Source: an uncultured bacterium | GTDB lineage: Bacteria > Verrucomicrobiota > Lentisphaeria > Victivallales > UBA1829 | Length of the DNA: 64,000 bases | Direction: 5' to 3' | NCBI GenBank assembly: GCA_902802585.1 | Contig: CADCMR010000017.1 | Coordinates: 1-64,000, forward strand | Shown here: in pieces, positions 55,520-63,619 of the stretch | How positions within the stretch are numbered: position 1 is the stretch's first letter | Layout: each line of letters opens with the position of its first letter | Notes under the pieces: generated by a model | What the model was told of the DNA's origin: nothing | Seen by the model: only the letters and a program-made list of their open reading frames with translations | The model's database searches: none | Made by a program: the position numbers and the translations under genes

Positions 55520-56030
55520 CGCCGGAAGAAGCCGGTTTTTCCCTCAGGGTGGCGCTCGACTTGGTGCCGGGGTGACGCAGGGGAAAACAGGGAGTCCGAC
55601 ACGGAAAAGAGGGGAAGAAACGGGGAAGAAAGCCCGTTTTTGAGCGTAAAAATGGCGGAGAGAGGGTGCGTCTCCCGCGATTTGCCAAATTTCGCTCAAA
55701 AAACCGCAAAATCGTCGTTTCTACCTCAGATGATGTACATAATGGCACATTTTTAGGCGCTTTTTCTTTGATGAAGCGGGGAAAAAATGGGCCATTTCCC
55801 ATCCCTTATGGGGAAAAAATGGGGAAGAAATGGGGAAGTTTTTTTGAGTTGTATATCAGCCATCAGACAGCGAGTTGATCACCGCGATCTTCTCTTTGAA
55901 CTGCCCGACATGATACTATACCACGAAAAATCGTTAATTCAAGGTCGAATACCTGCGGAAAGAAGAAAAAAACTACCCGATGCGCCTCACGCACCGGATA
56001 GGGATATGCTGTCCGATATGGCAGTCAGGG
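55520..56030. other. Intergenic region at the presumed edge of the mobile element
   Basis: There is no convincing gene in these ~510 bases. An imperfect copy of the 3' end of the ZIP gene (55494-55525 compared with 55541-55572, offset 47) lies directly after it. Further on are purine-rich words (GGGGAAGAAA repeated around 55,600 and 55,820) and an imperfect palindrome near 55790-55815. Composition becomes more A/T-rich toward the right. Confidence 0.45.
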
Positions 56031-56150
56031 TTACATAATCATCCAAGACCTCCTGGACGAGACGGTCAGACCTGCGATTCCAACTGCGACGATTACAGCA
56101 AGCGCAAGCCTTTCGACATTGGGTGCGGGAAATAACGGCGGGATCAACAT
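56031..56150 (-). CDS. Tiny predicted membrane protein (39 aa)
   Basis: ATG 56150 is preceded by AAGGAGG ten bases upstream and the frame ends at TAA 56031. The peptide MLIPPLFPAPNVERL continues ALAVIVAVGIAGLTV, one transmembrane-length hydrophobic stretch, then a basic SSRRSW end. No family recognised. It follows a similar small gene on the same strand. Confidence 0.5.
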   Translation of the reverse strand: MLIPPLFPAPNVERLALAVIVAVGIAGLTVSSRRSWMIM

Positions 56151-56169
56151 AGAGACGTTTCCTCCTTGT

Positions 56170-56310
56170 TCAGAATTTGATGTCGTCGGGCAATTTGACT
56201 CCAAATTGACTTAGGATAATTCCGGCAGCAATTGTTATAACGATCCTTCCGATCCATTTCCAGGTGTCGGACTCGTCGGGCGAAGTGAAGCTGTTTGCGG
56301 TTTTGAACAT
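56170..56310 (-). CDS. Small predicted membrane protein (46 aa)
   Basis: ATG 56310 is preceded by AGGAGGG eight bases upstream; the stop is TGA 56170-56172. The peptide begins MFKTANSFTSPDESDTWKWI and continues GRIVITIAAGIILSQFGV, a single transmembrane-length helix, then KLPDDIKF. No family recognised. It lies 87 bases downstream of the methyltransferase gene and 20 bases before the next tiny gene. Confidence 0.6.
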   Translation of the reverse strand: MFKTANSFTSPDESDTWKWIGRIVITIAAGIILSQFGVKLPDDIKF

Positions 56311-56396
56311 GATTGGTTTCCCTCCTGTAGGATTTGAGTTTGTTTTGGATGTGGCGGCAGCATCGTGCTGCCGTCACGGTTGAATTGTTTTTTAGT

Positions 56397-58109
56397 TCAG
56401 ATGGAGAGAGGCAACGGGATCTCTTCCTGTTCTTCCCCGGAACAGTCGTCCGTTGCTTCAGGCGGGGGGCAGAGGAGCTTCTGCACCTTGGAGACGTCGA
56501 GCAGCCGGAAGCAGTCGAAATACCGTTCGGCACCCTTGGCCATTTCGGGCGGGAACTCCTGCGCGATATCGCTCGGTTTGCGAATCCATCCGAGCTTGCG
56601 AGCTACGGCAACATTCAGAGCTTTCATCAGCTCGATGTTGAACTTGATGTGAACGTTGTTGTTGAGATAGCACCGGAAGGCAAAGAGGACCGTCTTATAA
56701 TCGTCCATGAAGACCGTACCGCGTTTTCCCCAGGTCTCCGGCATCTGGATAAAACCTGTCTTGAATCCGAGGTTGAACGCCACGGCACAGACGTCCTCGA
56801 TTTTACGCTGACACGAATCCCTGACTCTGGGCTCGCAGCAGCTGTGCCATCCCTCACCCGGCAGAGCGTATTCCGTACAGACGATGCGGTAGTCGAGCGT
56901 GTAGTGCGTGGAACGCGGCTTTTCGCCCCATCTGGAACGGAACTCCTCGAAGACACGCTTGTTCGAGGCATAGTTCTGCACGTTCGCCGGACAAGAGAGA
57001 GCACAGAACAGGTCGATCATCTGCTGCTCGGAGAACTTGTTGTAGTTCTTGATGACCCAGACGATCATCGCGTACAAGTTCGACGGTGTGAAATCCACGC
57101 TTTTCAGGATGGCGAAGCGTTCCAGCATATTCCGTCTTGAGGTTGACGTCAGGCGGGATGTGATCTCTTCGAGGCAGTCGAAAGCGGCTTTCCAGTAAAG
57201 GGCCTTCAGGCCGCTGAACCTCATCTTCAGGGCTTCCTTGACCTTTTTCTTGTGAACGCCGATCGATTCCAGCACAGCAGAATCAAGCCCGGCAATCGTT
57301 TTGAAGTGATTGAAGAGCTCGGTTCGCGCCTCCTCATAGCCGTTGCAGAGAAGCTCCACCTTGTTCTTTGCTGCGGCCAGTTCAGATTTCAGCTTGCGTT
57401 CCTGCTGTTCCACCGCCTTAAACTCAGCGTCCCATTTGTCGCCGTTGTCGTCGGGCATCCCGAAGATCTCGTCGAACATGTAGCTGAATCCGGCATCGTC
57501 ATCCATCCAGCTCTTGTCGATGTGGAGGATGTCAACTTTTGCCCGTGCATTACGTTCGGCGTTCATGAAATCCGCATGACCGAGCACACTGACGAGCTTT
57601 GTTCCAGCCGGAGCTTTCAATGACCTCAACGCGAGCTGAATCGTCCTGCTCTGTTTCCAGCGGCTCGGAATGATGAGAAAGATATCGTCGCAGTTGCTTT
57701 CGAGGATAATCCGGCGAGTCCACTCCTCGTATTCCGAATACGGTGGATTGCAGAAGATCGTATCGACCTCTTTGTCGATGAGCGTTGCCTCGTTGAAGTC
57801 CGTACCGAGCACGATCACGTCCGGGTCAAGCCTGTCGATCAGGATATGGCTCTTCTCGATCACGTAATACTCGTAAATATCCACGGACGAACGTTCTCCC
57901 GCTTCCTGATTGAGCTCGCCGATCCATTTGCGGAAGTCGCATTTGCCACAGCCGATGTCCAGCACTTTTCCGAAACGGTAATGACCGGAACGGTTTTTGC
58001 TCTGAAATCTCCAAATCCGGCGAATCATATCGCGTGTGGTCGGGTAGAATTCAAAATCTTCTCCGTTCTCTTTGAGCTCTGCGATCAGCCCGTACATTTG
58101 CTTGTTCAT
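56397..58109 (-). CDS. N6-adenine-type DNA methyltransferase with DUF4942 C-terminal region
   Basis: A 570-residue protein. ATG 58109 has AAGGA at proper spacing; an ATG two codons earlier (58115) is possible. Residues ~20-220 hold a SAM methyltransferase fold: EFYPTTRDMIRRIWRF, motif I VLDIGCGKCDF, and the adenine-methylase NPPY in IFCNPPYSEYEEW. A basic coiled stretch follows (AVEQQERKLKSELAAAKNKV). The rest matches DUF4942-type regions of phage and plasmid proteins. It may protect element DNA from restriction; no cognate nuclease gene lies next to it, though the Fe-S nuclease at 58913 is close. Confidence 0.78.
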   Translation of the reverse strand: MNKQMYGLIAELKENGEDFEFYPTTRDMIRRIWRFQSKNRSGHYRFGKVLDIGCGKCDFRKWIGELNQEAGERSSVDIYEYYVIEKSHILIDRLDPDVIVLGTDFNEATLIDKEVDTIFCNPPYSEYEEWTRRIILESNCDDIFLIIPSRWKQSRTIQLALRSLKAPAGTKLVSVLGHADFMNAERNARAKVDILHIDKSWMDDDAGFSYMFDEIFGMPDDNGDKWDAEFKAVEQQERKLKSELAAAKNKVELLCNGYEEARTELFNHFKTIAGLDSAVLESIGVHKKKVKEALKMRFSGLKALYWKAAFDCLEEITSRLTSTSRRNMLERFAILKSVDFTPSNLYAMIVWVIKNYNKFSEQQMIDLFCALSCPANVQNYASNKRVFEEFRSRWGEKPRSTHYTLDYRIVCTEYALPGEGWHSCCEPRVRDSCQRKIEDVCAVAFNLGFKTGFIQMPETWGKRGTVFMDDYKTVLFAFRCYLNNNVHIKFNIELMKALNVAVARKLGWIRKPSDIAQEFPPEMAKGAERYFDCFRLLDVSKVQKLLCPPPEATDDCSGEEQEEIPLPLSI

Positions 58110-58134
58110 GGGCATGTCCTTTTGTTTGAAAACG

Positions 58135-58161
58135 CCGGAGGGGGATTCGTTCCCCCTCCGG
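58135..58161 (-). terminator. Perfect hairpin between the DUF932 and methyltransferase genes
   Basis: An 11-bp stem CCGGAGGGGGA/TCCCCCTCCGG with a 5-base loop. On the minus strand it is followed by CGTTTTC. It may attenuate transcription into the methyltransferase gene. Confidence 0.55.
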
Positions 58162-58177
58162 TTGAGGTTGGTCAGGT

Positions 58178-58909
58178 TCAGGCGGCGAAGAGAGCCGCAG
58201 GACGACCGTCAAGGCCAAAGGCTCGGTTGAGCGCGCGGTAGCTGAAGTCCACGCGTTGCGGAGTGTACTTTTTCACGATCTCCGAAAGCGCGTTCATCAA
58301 GCTCCAGCGGGTCGGCTCTTTGAACTCGATATGCGAGGGCTTTTTGAACTCGTTGAACACGGGCAGGATGTCGCTCGAATTGATCACGCCGAGCTCGGCA
58401 GCTCGGACAATTGAACTCCGGGCTTCGTCGTCGTTCTTCAGGTACACGTCCTTCAGGTCCTCGCAGACAGTTTCCATCGTCAGGAAGTCGTCTTCGAGCG
58501 AAGCGACAGCCCGGTCGATCAGCTCGGACAGGACAATGCCGCTCGTATGACGGCGTTTCACGACCGTGGTTCCGCCGAAAGCGAGATTCGTGCAGACGCA
58601 TACGGCGATTCCAGCCGAGAGACCAACCGCAATGCTCTTGTCGTGGCTGTTTCGCAGGCCAATGCAGCGATGCCATTCAGGGGATATCGAGGAAGTTATT
58701 TCCATCACTCCGAAGAGGCGTTTCCCCTCGTTGACGAGGCCGAACTTTTCGCCTTCGATATCCCAATTATGGGCTTTGATGACGTTGGTCACGGCTTCGA
58801 TTACGTCGATGTGCGGCACAGGCCGCCAAGTAGCGGTTGAGCTCGGGGTGTCGGTTCTTGCGACTTCATCCCTGCTCACGTATTTGCCTTCTGCCATGAT
58901 GAGTCCCAT
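58178..58909 (-). CDS. DUF932 family protein
   Basis: A 243-residue protein. Stretches PVPHIDVIEAVTNVIKAHNW, KLFGVMEI-like KRLFGVMEIT, IGLRNSHDKSIAVGLSAGIAV and VCTNLAFGG are typical of DUF932 proteins, which are common on plasmids, phages and integrative elements. Their function is not firmly known. The start is three bases after the stop of the nuclease gene, so the two are translated from one transcript. Confidence 0.82.
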   Translation of the reverse strand: MGLIMAEGKYVSRDEVARTDTPSSTATWRPVPHIDVIEAVTNVIKAHNWDIEGEKFGLVNEGKRLFGVMEITSSISPEWHRCIGLRNSHDKSIAVGLSAGIAVCVCTNLAFGGTTVVKRRHTSGIVLSELIDRAVASLEDDFLTMETVCEDLKDVYLKNDDEARSSIVRAAELGVINSSDILPVFNEFKKPSHIEFKEPTRWSLMNALSEIVKKYTPQRVDFSYRALNRAFGLDGRPAALFAA

Positions 58910-58912
58910 AGT

Positions 58913-59704
58913 TCACGCGACCTTTCTGTGAACCGCCTTGCAGCGGCTACCATAAGCGCACTCGGCGCAGTTCATGCATGATTCGACCGGGAGAAAGATG
59001 CCGGTATTGACGGCTTTCTCGATCTTTCCCGCGAGGAAGACGAAACGTTCGAAGTCATCGTGCGACCTGAGCGTGTAGAACTGGTGATGGGCGGGCTTCT
59101 GGCCCTTGGTGAAGACATCGAACCGGAACACAGGATTTGTGCCGTACTTCTTCTGGTAGGCATAGCAGAACGTCGTAGCCTGAAGATCCCGGTCAGCCTT
59201 GCCGTTCGGCCACTTCATTGAAGCGGTCTTCCAGTCACAGATCGTCTCGTCTCCACCGTCAACGGTAACGAGGTCGAATTCTCCGACCAGCGGTTTCGAG
59301 AGTCCGGGCACGTCCACGCTGAAGGCTTCGGCCACGCTTTTGACCGTGTAATCGTCCGGCCATTCGGCGAGGGCCACTTCGAGCATGTCGCAGCCACGTT
59401 TGTCCCAGAACCAGTAGTCTTCATCCGGCTTGTATGTCAGGTTCTCACTGACCTCGGTCTCACCTCGGAAGTAGACGGCGAAATCTTCCTTCGCGTCCTG
59501 GATGGTGTAGCTGGTGCCTTTGCGAGCACGGTCGGACAGCACCATGTGAAAGGCTCGACCGAACGGAATGCTGATCGAGGTGCGCTCCACCTCGGCATGT
59601 TCGATGTATCGGAAATAGTACCGCATCGGACACGTGAGGTAGGTATTGAACGCCGAATACGACCAATGAGGCGTCTCGCGCATGGTTTCGATTTGTCGTT
59701 CCAT
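58913..59704 (-). CDS. Cas4/RecB-like PD-(D/E)XK nuclease with Fe-S cluster cysteines
   Basis: A 263-residue protein from ATG 59704, four bases after the preceding stop (ATG 59743 would overlap that gene). WSYSAFNTYLTCPMRYYFRY gives the first cysteine. The nuclease core shows SIPFGRAFH, GEFDLVTVDGGDETICDWKT (the D...(E/D)xK signature) and ATTFCYAYQKKYG. The C-terminal CMNCAECAYGSRC supplies the remaining cluster cysteines, as in Cas4 and AddB-type nucleases. No CRISPR array or cas gene is near, so a role in element recombination or end processing is more likely. Confidence 0.85.
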   Translation of the reverse strand: MERQIETMRETPHWSYSAFNTYLTCPMRYYFRYIEHAEVERTSISIPFGRAFHMVLSDRARKGTSYTIQDAKEDFAVYFRGETEVSENLTYKPDEDYWFWDKRGCDMLEVALAEWPDDYTVKSVAEAFSVDVPGLSKPLVGEFDLVTVDGGDETICDWKTASMKWPNGKADRDLQATTFCYAYQKKYGTNPVFRFDVFTKGQKPAHHQFYTLRSHDDFERFVFLAGKIEKAVNTGIFLPVESCMNCAECAYGSRCKAVHRKVA

Positions 59705-59708
59705 GAGG

Positions 59709-60176
59709 TCACGCCGCCTTTCCGCTGAGCTCGTCGATGGCACGACTGCACTGCGTTTTGGTGAGGCTTTCGAGCGCGGGCACGTTGAACTTCGCCTTGA
59801 TCTGCTCCGGATTGATTCCGAACTGCCTGGCGAGGTCGAGAAGGTACTTGACCTGTTTCGGACTTGCGGGAGCCTCGGAGGTCGTGCCGTTCTTCTTGCC
59901 GTAACCGTTTTTGTTCTGCTGTGCAGGGTTCATCTGCGGAGCATTCGGGACGTTTTCTGCAGGGAGAAGAGCAGGCTGATTCGGGGTGGAATTGTTCTTC
60001 AGTTCGTCTTCCACGCTTTTGCGGAGCAAATCGAAGTTTTCGTGAATCTTCGCTTCGATCTGTTCGGGCGTGAGTCCGTCAGAAAGCTCGACTTCCATAC
60101 AGACGTGGTACGACTGGCTGGAGTATTCGGTTTCGGCCGGGACTTTCTTTGCGTATGCGGTGTTGAGTTTGAGCAT
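59709..60176 (-). CDS. Hypothetical element protein with C-terminal shared helical motif (A)
   Basis: A 155-residue protein. ATG 60176 has AAAGGA upstream. The N-terminal ~60 residues (TEYSSQSYHVCMEVELSDGL, then TPEQIEAKIHENFDLL) resemble small proteins seen beside phage recombination genes. A low-complexity Asn/Pro/Gln linker follows. The last ~50 residues (SPKQVKYLLDLARQFGINPE, then LESLTKTQCSRAIDEL) form a small helical domain that recurs in the two genes upstream. A role in DNA binding or recombination is a guess. Confidence 0.65.
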   Translation of the reverse strand: MLKLNTAYAKKVPAETEYSSQSYHVCMEVELSDGLTPEQIEAKIHENFDLLRKSVEDELKNNSTPNQPALLPAENVPNAPQMNPAQQNKNGYGKKNGTTSEAPASPKQVKYLLDLARQFGINPEQIKAKFNVPALESLTKTQCSRAIDELSGKAA

Positions 60177-60213
60177 GATTTGGGTTCCTTTCGTTTTTTT
60201 GGAGTGAATAGAG

Positions 60214-60243
60214 CATCCCCGACTGCTTGCGCAGTCAGGGATG
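60214..60243. other. Intergenic hairpin
   Basis: CATCCCCGACTGC pairs with GCAGTCAGGGATG around a TTGC loop (one mismatch). No T run follows on either strand. It lies between the 60270 and 59709 genes and could be a processing or attenuation site. Confidence 0.45.
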
Positions 60244-60269
60244 TTTGCATGCTGTATTACGGTTTGAGG

Positions 60270-60653
60270 TTATTCGTTTTCGGAGCGTTTCTGTTTGCGT
60301 TTCATTTTCGGCAGGATGTCTTTGACAATGACGTCTAAAGCATCACTCCCGGTAAGATCGTTGATACAGTCGGCCCCGTACCTTTTACAAACTGCTTTTT
60401 CCGAAAGATGGTGTTCCTTCAGGATTTTCTTGAATTGCCGGGCAAGCTTCGAGGTGAGCGTCTGATCCAGGCGTTCGAAGAAGTCGGGTTCAGTGGAGGA
60501 GGCATCCAGATCACCGGGCCATAGACCACTGTTTTTATACGCTTCAAGCGCGTTTGAGATCAGCGTCAGCAGCGCAGATATTTTTTGGACGTTCATTTTG
60601 AACTTGACCAGATTATGATTCGGCGGAGCATTGAGAGAAATTAAAACTTGCAT
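60270..60653 (-). CDS. Hypothetical element protein with shared C-terminal motif (B)
   Basis: A 127-residue protein preceded by AAAGGA. Its C-terminal part (SKLARQFKKILKEHHLSEKA, VCKRYGADCINDLTGSDALD) aligns with the ends of the proteins encoded at 59709-60176 and 60683-61108. The N-terminal ~75 residues resemble nothing I know. The C-terminus is very basic (KMKRKQKRSENE). Confidence 0.6.
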   Translation of the reverse strand: MQVLISLNAPPNHNLVKFKMNVQKISALLTLISNALEAYKNSGLWPGDLDASSTEPDFFERLDQTLTSKLARQFKKILKEHHLSEKAVCKRYGADCINDLTGSDALDVIVKDILPKMKRKQKRSENE

Positions 60654-60682
60654 TTTTTAATCCTTTATGTTGAATGATGAGA

Positions 60683-61108
60683 TCAGGGTTTACGTTTGAT
60701 CTCGCTGACAATATCAGTAGCGACACTTTTCGGGAGGTCTTCCAGATGGTTCACGCCGTACGCCTGACAAAAAGCGGTTTCGTCAAGGTTCCGCTTTCCC
60801 AGAGATTCCTTGATGCAATACAACTGCTTTTCGGTGATTTTTTCAACGGGCCCCGGTTGGAACGCTCGTGCTTTTGACGTTGACGTCTTCCTGTTCAAAA
60901 CAGGAACATCCTGCACATTAACCTCATCGTTCGACAGAAGGCGGGCCGGAGGAACACCTTTCAAGGACTCGGCAATAGGTTCAGGAAGATCATTCATCAT
61001 CTCCTGTATCTTGTCCTTGACGCTTCCTTCAACGACCTCAGTGACATGGATCTGAACCGAGGGCTGACCGTTTTTGATTGCGTAAAATAGTTCGATTGTT
61101 TTTGCCAT
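60683..61108 (-). CDS. Hypothetical element protein with shared C-terminal motif (C)
   Basis: A 141-residue protein preceded by AAGGAG. The N-terminal ~45 residues (AKTIELFYAIKNGQPSVQIH) look like a small beta-rich domain. A polar linker follows, then ITEKQLYCIKESLGKRNLDE and FCQAYGVNHLEDLPKSVATD, the same C-terminal motif as the next two genes. No known family recognised. Confidence 0.6.
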   Translation of the reverse strand: MAKTIELFYAIKNGQPSVQIHVTEVVEGSVKDKIQEMMNDLPEPIAESLKGVPPARLLSNDEVNVQDVPVLNRKTSTSKARAFQPGPVEKITEKQLYCIKESLGKRNLDETAFCQAYGVNHLEDLPKSVATDIVSEIKRKP

Positions 61109-61241
61109 GGTTTTTTTCTCCTTGGGCTATGTTAATGTATTCAAAGACAATAACTTTGTCTATATAATGAATACTATTTCATACAATAAAAACGGTAGCT
61201 TTTTTTTAGCTCAGATCCATGTCTGGGGGAGCCGATTGGGG

Positions 61242-61505
61242 TCAGGCGGCTCCGGTTGCCACACGGACACGTTCAAGCGTGCGCTTAGTCTGCTGGTACT
61301 CGCGTTCTTTCTGCCGCTGCGAGATTGCGACCTCGCGAACTTTGCGGGCCAGGGCCGCGGATTCGTCGAACATGGTTTTCAGCTTGGCCTTCATATCTTC
61401 GATGTTGGCGGTCAGCTCGTCGAGCGGATTTGCAGGTTCCTGGTTCTGGGCGGACGTCCGCATGGGAGTGGACACGGTGTGGGTGATGGTGGTGGATTCG
61501 TTCAT
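61242..61505 (-). CDS. Possible internal start yielding a separate coiled-coil protein
   Basis: Inside the clamp frame an ATG at 61503-61505 (Met416) follows a strong AAGGAG by eight bases. Starting here gives an 87-residue protein (MNESTTITHTVSTPMRTSAQ onward) made of the coiled-coil part alone. It is in frame with the clamp, so both products could be made. Confidence 0.4.
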   Translation of the reverse strand: MNESTTITHTVSTPMRTSAQNQEPANPLDELTANIEDMKAKLKTMFDESAALARKVREVAISQRQKEREYQQTKRTLERVRVATGAA

Positions 61506-62750
61506 GGTGGGTTTCTCCTTTGTTGATTGGGTATTGGGTATGGCGGGATTATCTTGCGGGGGAGGAGGAATCTGTTCGGTGACGGATTCCGAGGTTTCGG
61601 GTACGGGCTGAGGTCCGTTCTGCTCGGTCTGGTTTTCGGGCTTTACACCCGTTTGGGCGGATGCGGTCTGTTCCGGCTGCGCTTCAGTTTGAACATGCGG
61701 TTTCTTGATATACAGGGGCATCGCGACATACTGTCCGATACCACCAGTTCCGACAAACGGACCGAGGGTGTCGCTGAATCTGAGCTTCGTGTGGCCTTCG
61801 TCCAGCATGTGTAAGAGTATTTCCTTGCGGATGACAATGCTGAACTCGCCCCAGTTCGAATCGAACTCGGCCGGAATACTGAAATCATGTCCGTCCGCGT
61901 CACGAAGCGTGAACAGCCCCGCCGTATCGCGGTAGAGCGTGATGCCGTTCAGCATCCTGGTGTTCGCAATGCTTTTCAGGAAGGACTTCAAGCGGTTGGC
62001 CTGCTCCTCGGTGAAGCTGACGGAATACTTCAGGTTAATGGTCTTCGGCATAACGCGCTTCCATTCAGGATACGCGCCGGGAAGAGCCTTTGCCGTCCAG
62101 CTCCACTTGTCGATCTTGACCATGAAGAACACGTTGAAATCGTTCTTCCACGTTTTCAGCTCGCCCGAACCGATTGCCCTGGTCGCCATCAGCGCTAACG
62201 GGAATGGGATCGTCAAGTCGTCGAGAGAAAACCGATAAGGGCAGTTGAATAGCTCCTTGCCGTTTGTGGCGGTGATGCCATCCTGACTGAGATTGATCCC
62301 GTGGAGGATCTTTCGCGGTTCTTTCAAGTCGACCAACTGAGCAGCAGCAGAAAGGGTATTGACGAAAGTCCACGGTAACGGCATCGTTGCTACCGAATCC
62401 CCTTCCATAGGCCCGGCAACATCCCAATCTCCTTCCATCGGGGCAATCGAAACGCCGTCTATGCTGAGTTTACCATCGGCGAACTCGAACTTGATGTTCT
62501 TGTTGCGGCTGTTCTTCACGATTGACCGGAAAAGATCGAAGTCCATGGCGATCTTGAAGGGGTCCATCCCCTCGGCATCCATTCTGAACTCGATTTCCTC
62601 GTCTGAGTTATGCGTTCGGAAGAAGAGCGCGTTGTTGATTGATTCGATCTGTACGGCATGATACATCGGGATTGGCGATGTGCGACAGACCAGTTTCCCC
62701 AGAGCCGATAATGCTCCGGCCAGTTCTGTTTTATTAAGTGTATTTTCCAT
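61242..62750 (-). CDS. DnaN-like sliding clamp with Pro-rich linker and coiled-coil C-terminal extension
   Basis: A 502-residue protein; GGAGG lies seven bases before ATG 62750. Residues 1-~385 follow the beta-clamp pattern: KTELAGALSALGKLV and FEFADGKLSI in domain I; GITATNGKELFNCPY, equivalent to the ATDGHRL strand, in domain II; GAYPEWKRVMPK, equivalent to GRFPDYRRVLP; and the C-terminal YVAMPLYIKK, equivalent to YVVMPMRL. Residues ~386-415 form a Gln/Pro/Thr-rich linker (VPETSESVTEQIPPPPQDNP) and ~440-500 a charged coiled coil. The clamp tethers polymerases and other proteins to DNA. An element-encoded copy implies dedicated replication. Confidence 0.78.
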   Translation of the reverse strand: MENTLNKTELAGALSALGKLVCRTSPIPMYHAVQIESINNALFFRTHNSDEEIEFRMDAEGMDPFKIAMDFDLFRSIVKNSRNKNIKFEFADGKLSIDGVSIAPMEGDWDVAGPMEGDSVATMPLPWTFVNTLSAAAQLVDLKEPRKILHGINLSQDGITATNGKELFNCPYRFSLDDLTIPFPLALMATRAIGSGELKTWKNDFNVFFMVKIDKWSWTAKALPGAYPEWKRVMPKTINLKYSVSFTEEQANRLKSFLKSIANTRMLNGITLYRDTAGLFTLRDADGHDFSIPAEFDSNWGEFSIVIRKEILLHMLDEGHTKLRFSDTLGPFVGTGGIGQYVAMPLYIKKPHVQTEAQPEQTASAQTGVKPENQTEQNGPQPVPETSESVTEQIPPPPQDNPAIPNTQSTKEKPTMNESTTITHTVSTPMRTSAQNQEPANPLDELTANIEDMKAKLKTMFDESAALARKVREVAISQRQKEREYQQTKRTLERVRVATGAA

Positions 62751-62785
62751 GTAATTCCTCCATGGGGTTAAGGTGATAGTGAAAT

Positions 62786-62797
62786 ATCAAATTTGAT
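62786..62797. promoter_or_regulatory. 12-bp perfect palindrome upstream of the clamp gene
   Basis: ATCAAATTTGAT is its own reverse complement and lies 36 bases before the clamp ATG, next to a TATATT box (62807-62812 region, minus strand). It is a candidate operator. Confidence 0.35.
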
Positions 62798-62950
62798 TTC
62801 TACAGGAGGAATATATACACGTTTTATTTCGATTTGCATATTTGAGATAAAAATAGAAACTATTACACTCAATCTTGCTGAATTTTAATCAGAATCATTA
62901 TCTTTTTTCATTCTTAATATTTGAAACATTGTTTTTTTGCGTAAAGGATA

Positions 62951-63421
62951 TTAATTCACTCTGGAACAAGAGAAAGCACGTTGATGAGAAGGAAGGATTT
63001 TCTGTGGATGCTTAGGAAAAAAGGAAGATGAGAATAATGTATTAAAGATTCTTTCTTTATCATTTTGCAAAGTATCTGCTTTGATTGGTATATCTGCAAT
63101 AAACTCTATAGGATCAGTGGAATACAATCTCCAAATACGTTGTGCTGCTTCTGTAATATCACGCACATCATTACGGAAATATCCATTTACAACGAGTATA
63201 AAGTTGTAACAATCTCTGTTTGAGTCAAAAGACCATGAATAGACTGGACGCAAATCTGCACGACGCAGGAGAGACAGAAAGGAACCGAGATACCTTACAA
63301 ATGCAGAGTGGTCATGTACATTAGGGAAGCAGTAGATGGCTGCTCTGGCAGAACCGAATGCTATTGCAAAAGCATCGATCATTGAACTGATTCTTTCGAC
63401 TTGAGTTGTTTCATCGGTCAT
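62951..63421 (-). CDS. Inovirus Gp2/YagK-YfjJ-like protein
   Basis: A 156-residue protein. The central part, FVRYLGSFLSLLRRADLRPV followed by YSWSFDSNRDCYNFILVVNG and ITEAAQRIWRL, resembles YagK/YfjJ (DUF3296) and inovirus Gp2-type proteins, which are suspected replication or mobilisation proteins. The usual His-rich HYH motif is replaced by YNF, so catalytic activity is doubtful, and the C-terminal region is shorter than usual. It faces away from a second, similar gene at 63822. More A/T-rich than the chromosomal genes to the left. Confidence 0.5.
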   Translation of the reverse strand: MTDETTQVERISSMIDAFAIAFGSARAAIYCFPNVHDHSAFVRYLGSFLSLLRRADLRPVYSWSFDSNRDCYNFILVVNGYFRNDVRDITEAAQRIWRLYSTDPIEFIADIPIKADTLQNDKERIFNTLFSSSFFPKHPQKILPSHQRAFSCSRVN

Positions 63422-63490
63422 AGGCGATAACTCCTTTTGATAGTGGTTGTACTATATGATGAAATAACTAATCATGTAATTCGTTATTTT

Positions 63491-63518
63491 TTTGTAAGTA
63501 CTATCTCACGCATTATAC
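63491..63518 (+). promoter_or_regulatory. Candidate promoter of the rightward Gp2-like gene
   Basis: TTGTAA (63491-63496) and TATACT (63513-63518) are 16 bases apart. The transcript would include the 63620-63735 repeats as a ~300-base leader. Confidence 0.4.
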
Positions 63519-63619
63519 TATGCGATAATCTAAGTTCAAATCGTGATTGCTGATTCCTTGTATATCGAGACCATTCCTATTCGGTCTATGTCGGATTAAG
63601 TAATAGTATTATTAATGTA

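Noticed and set aside
58913-59704. A CRISPR adaptation nuclease (true Cas4)
   Set aside because: No cas1, cas2 or repeats in the window; similar Fe-S nucleases are common in phages and integrative elements.
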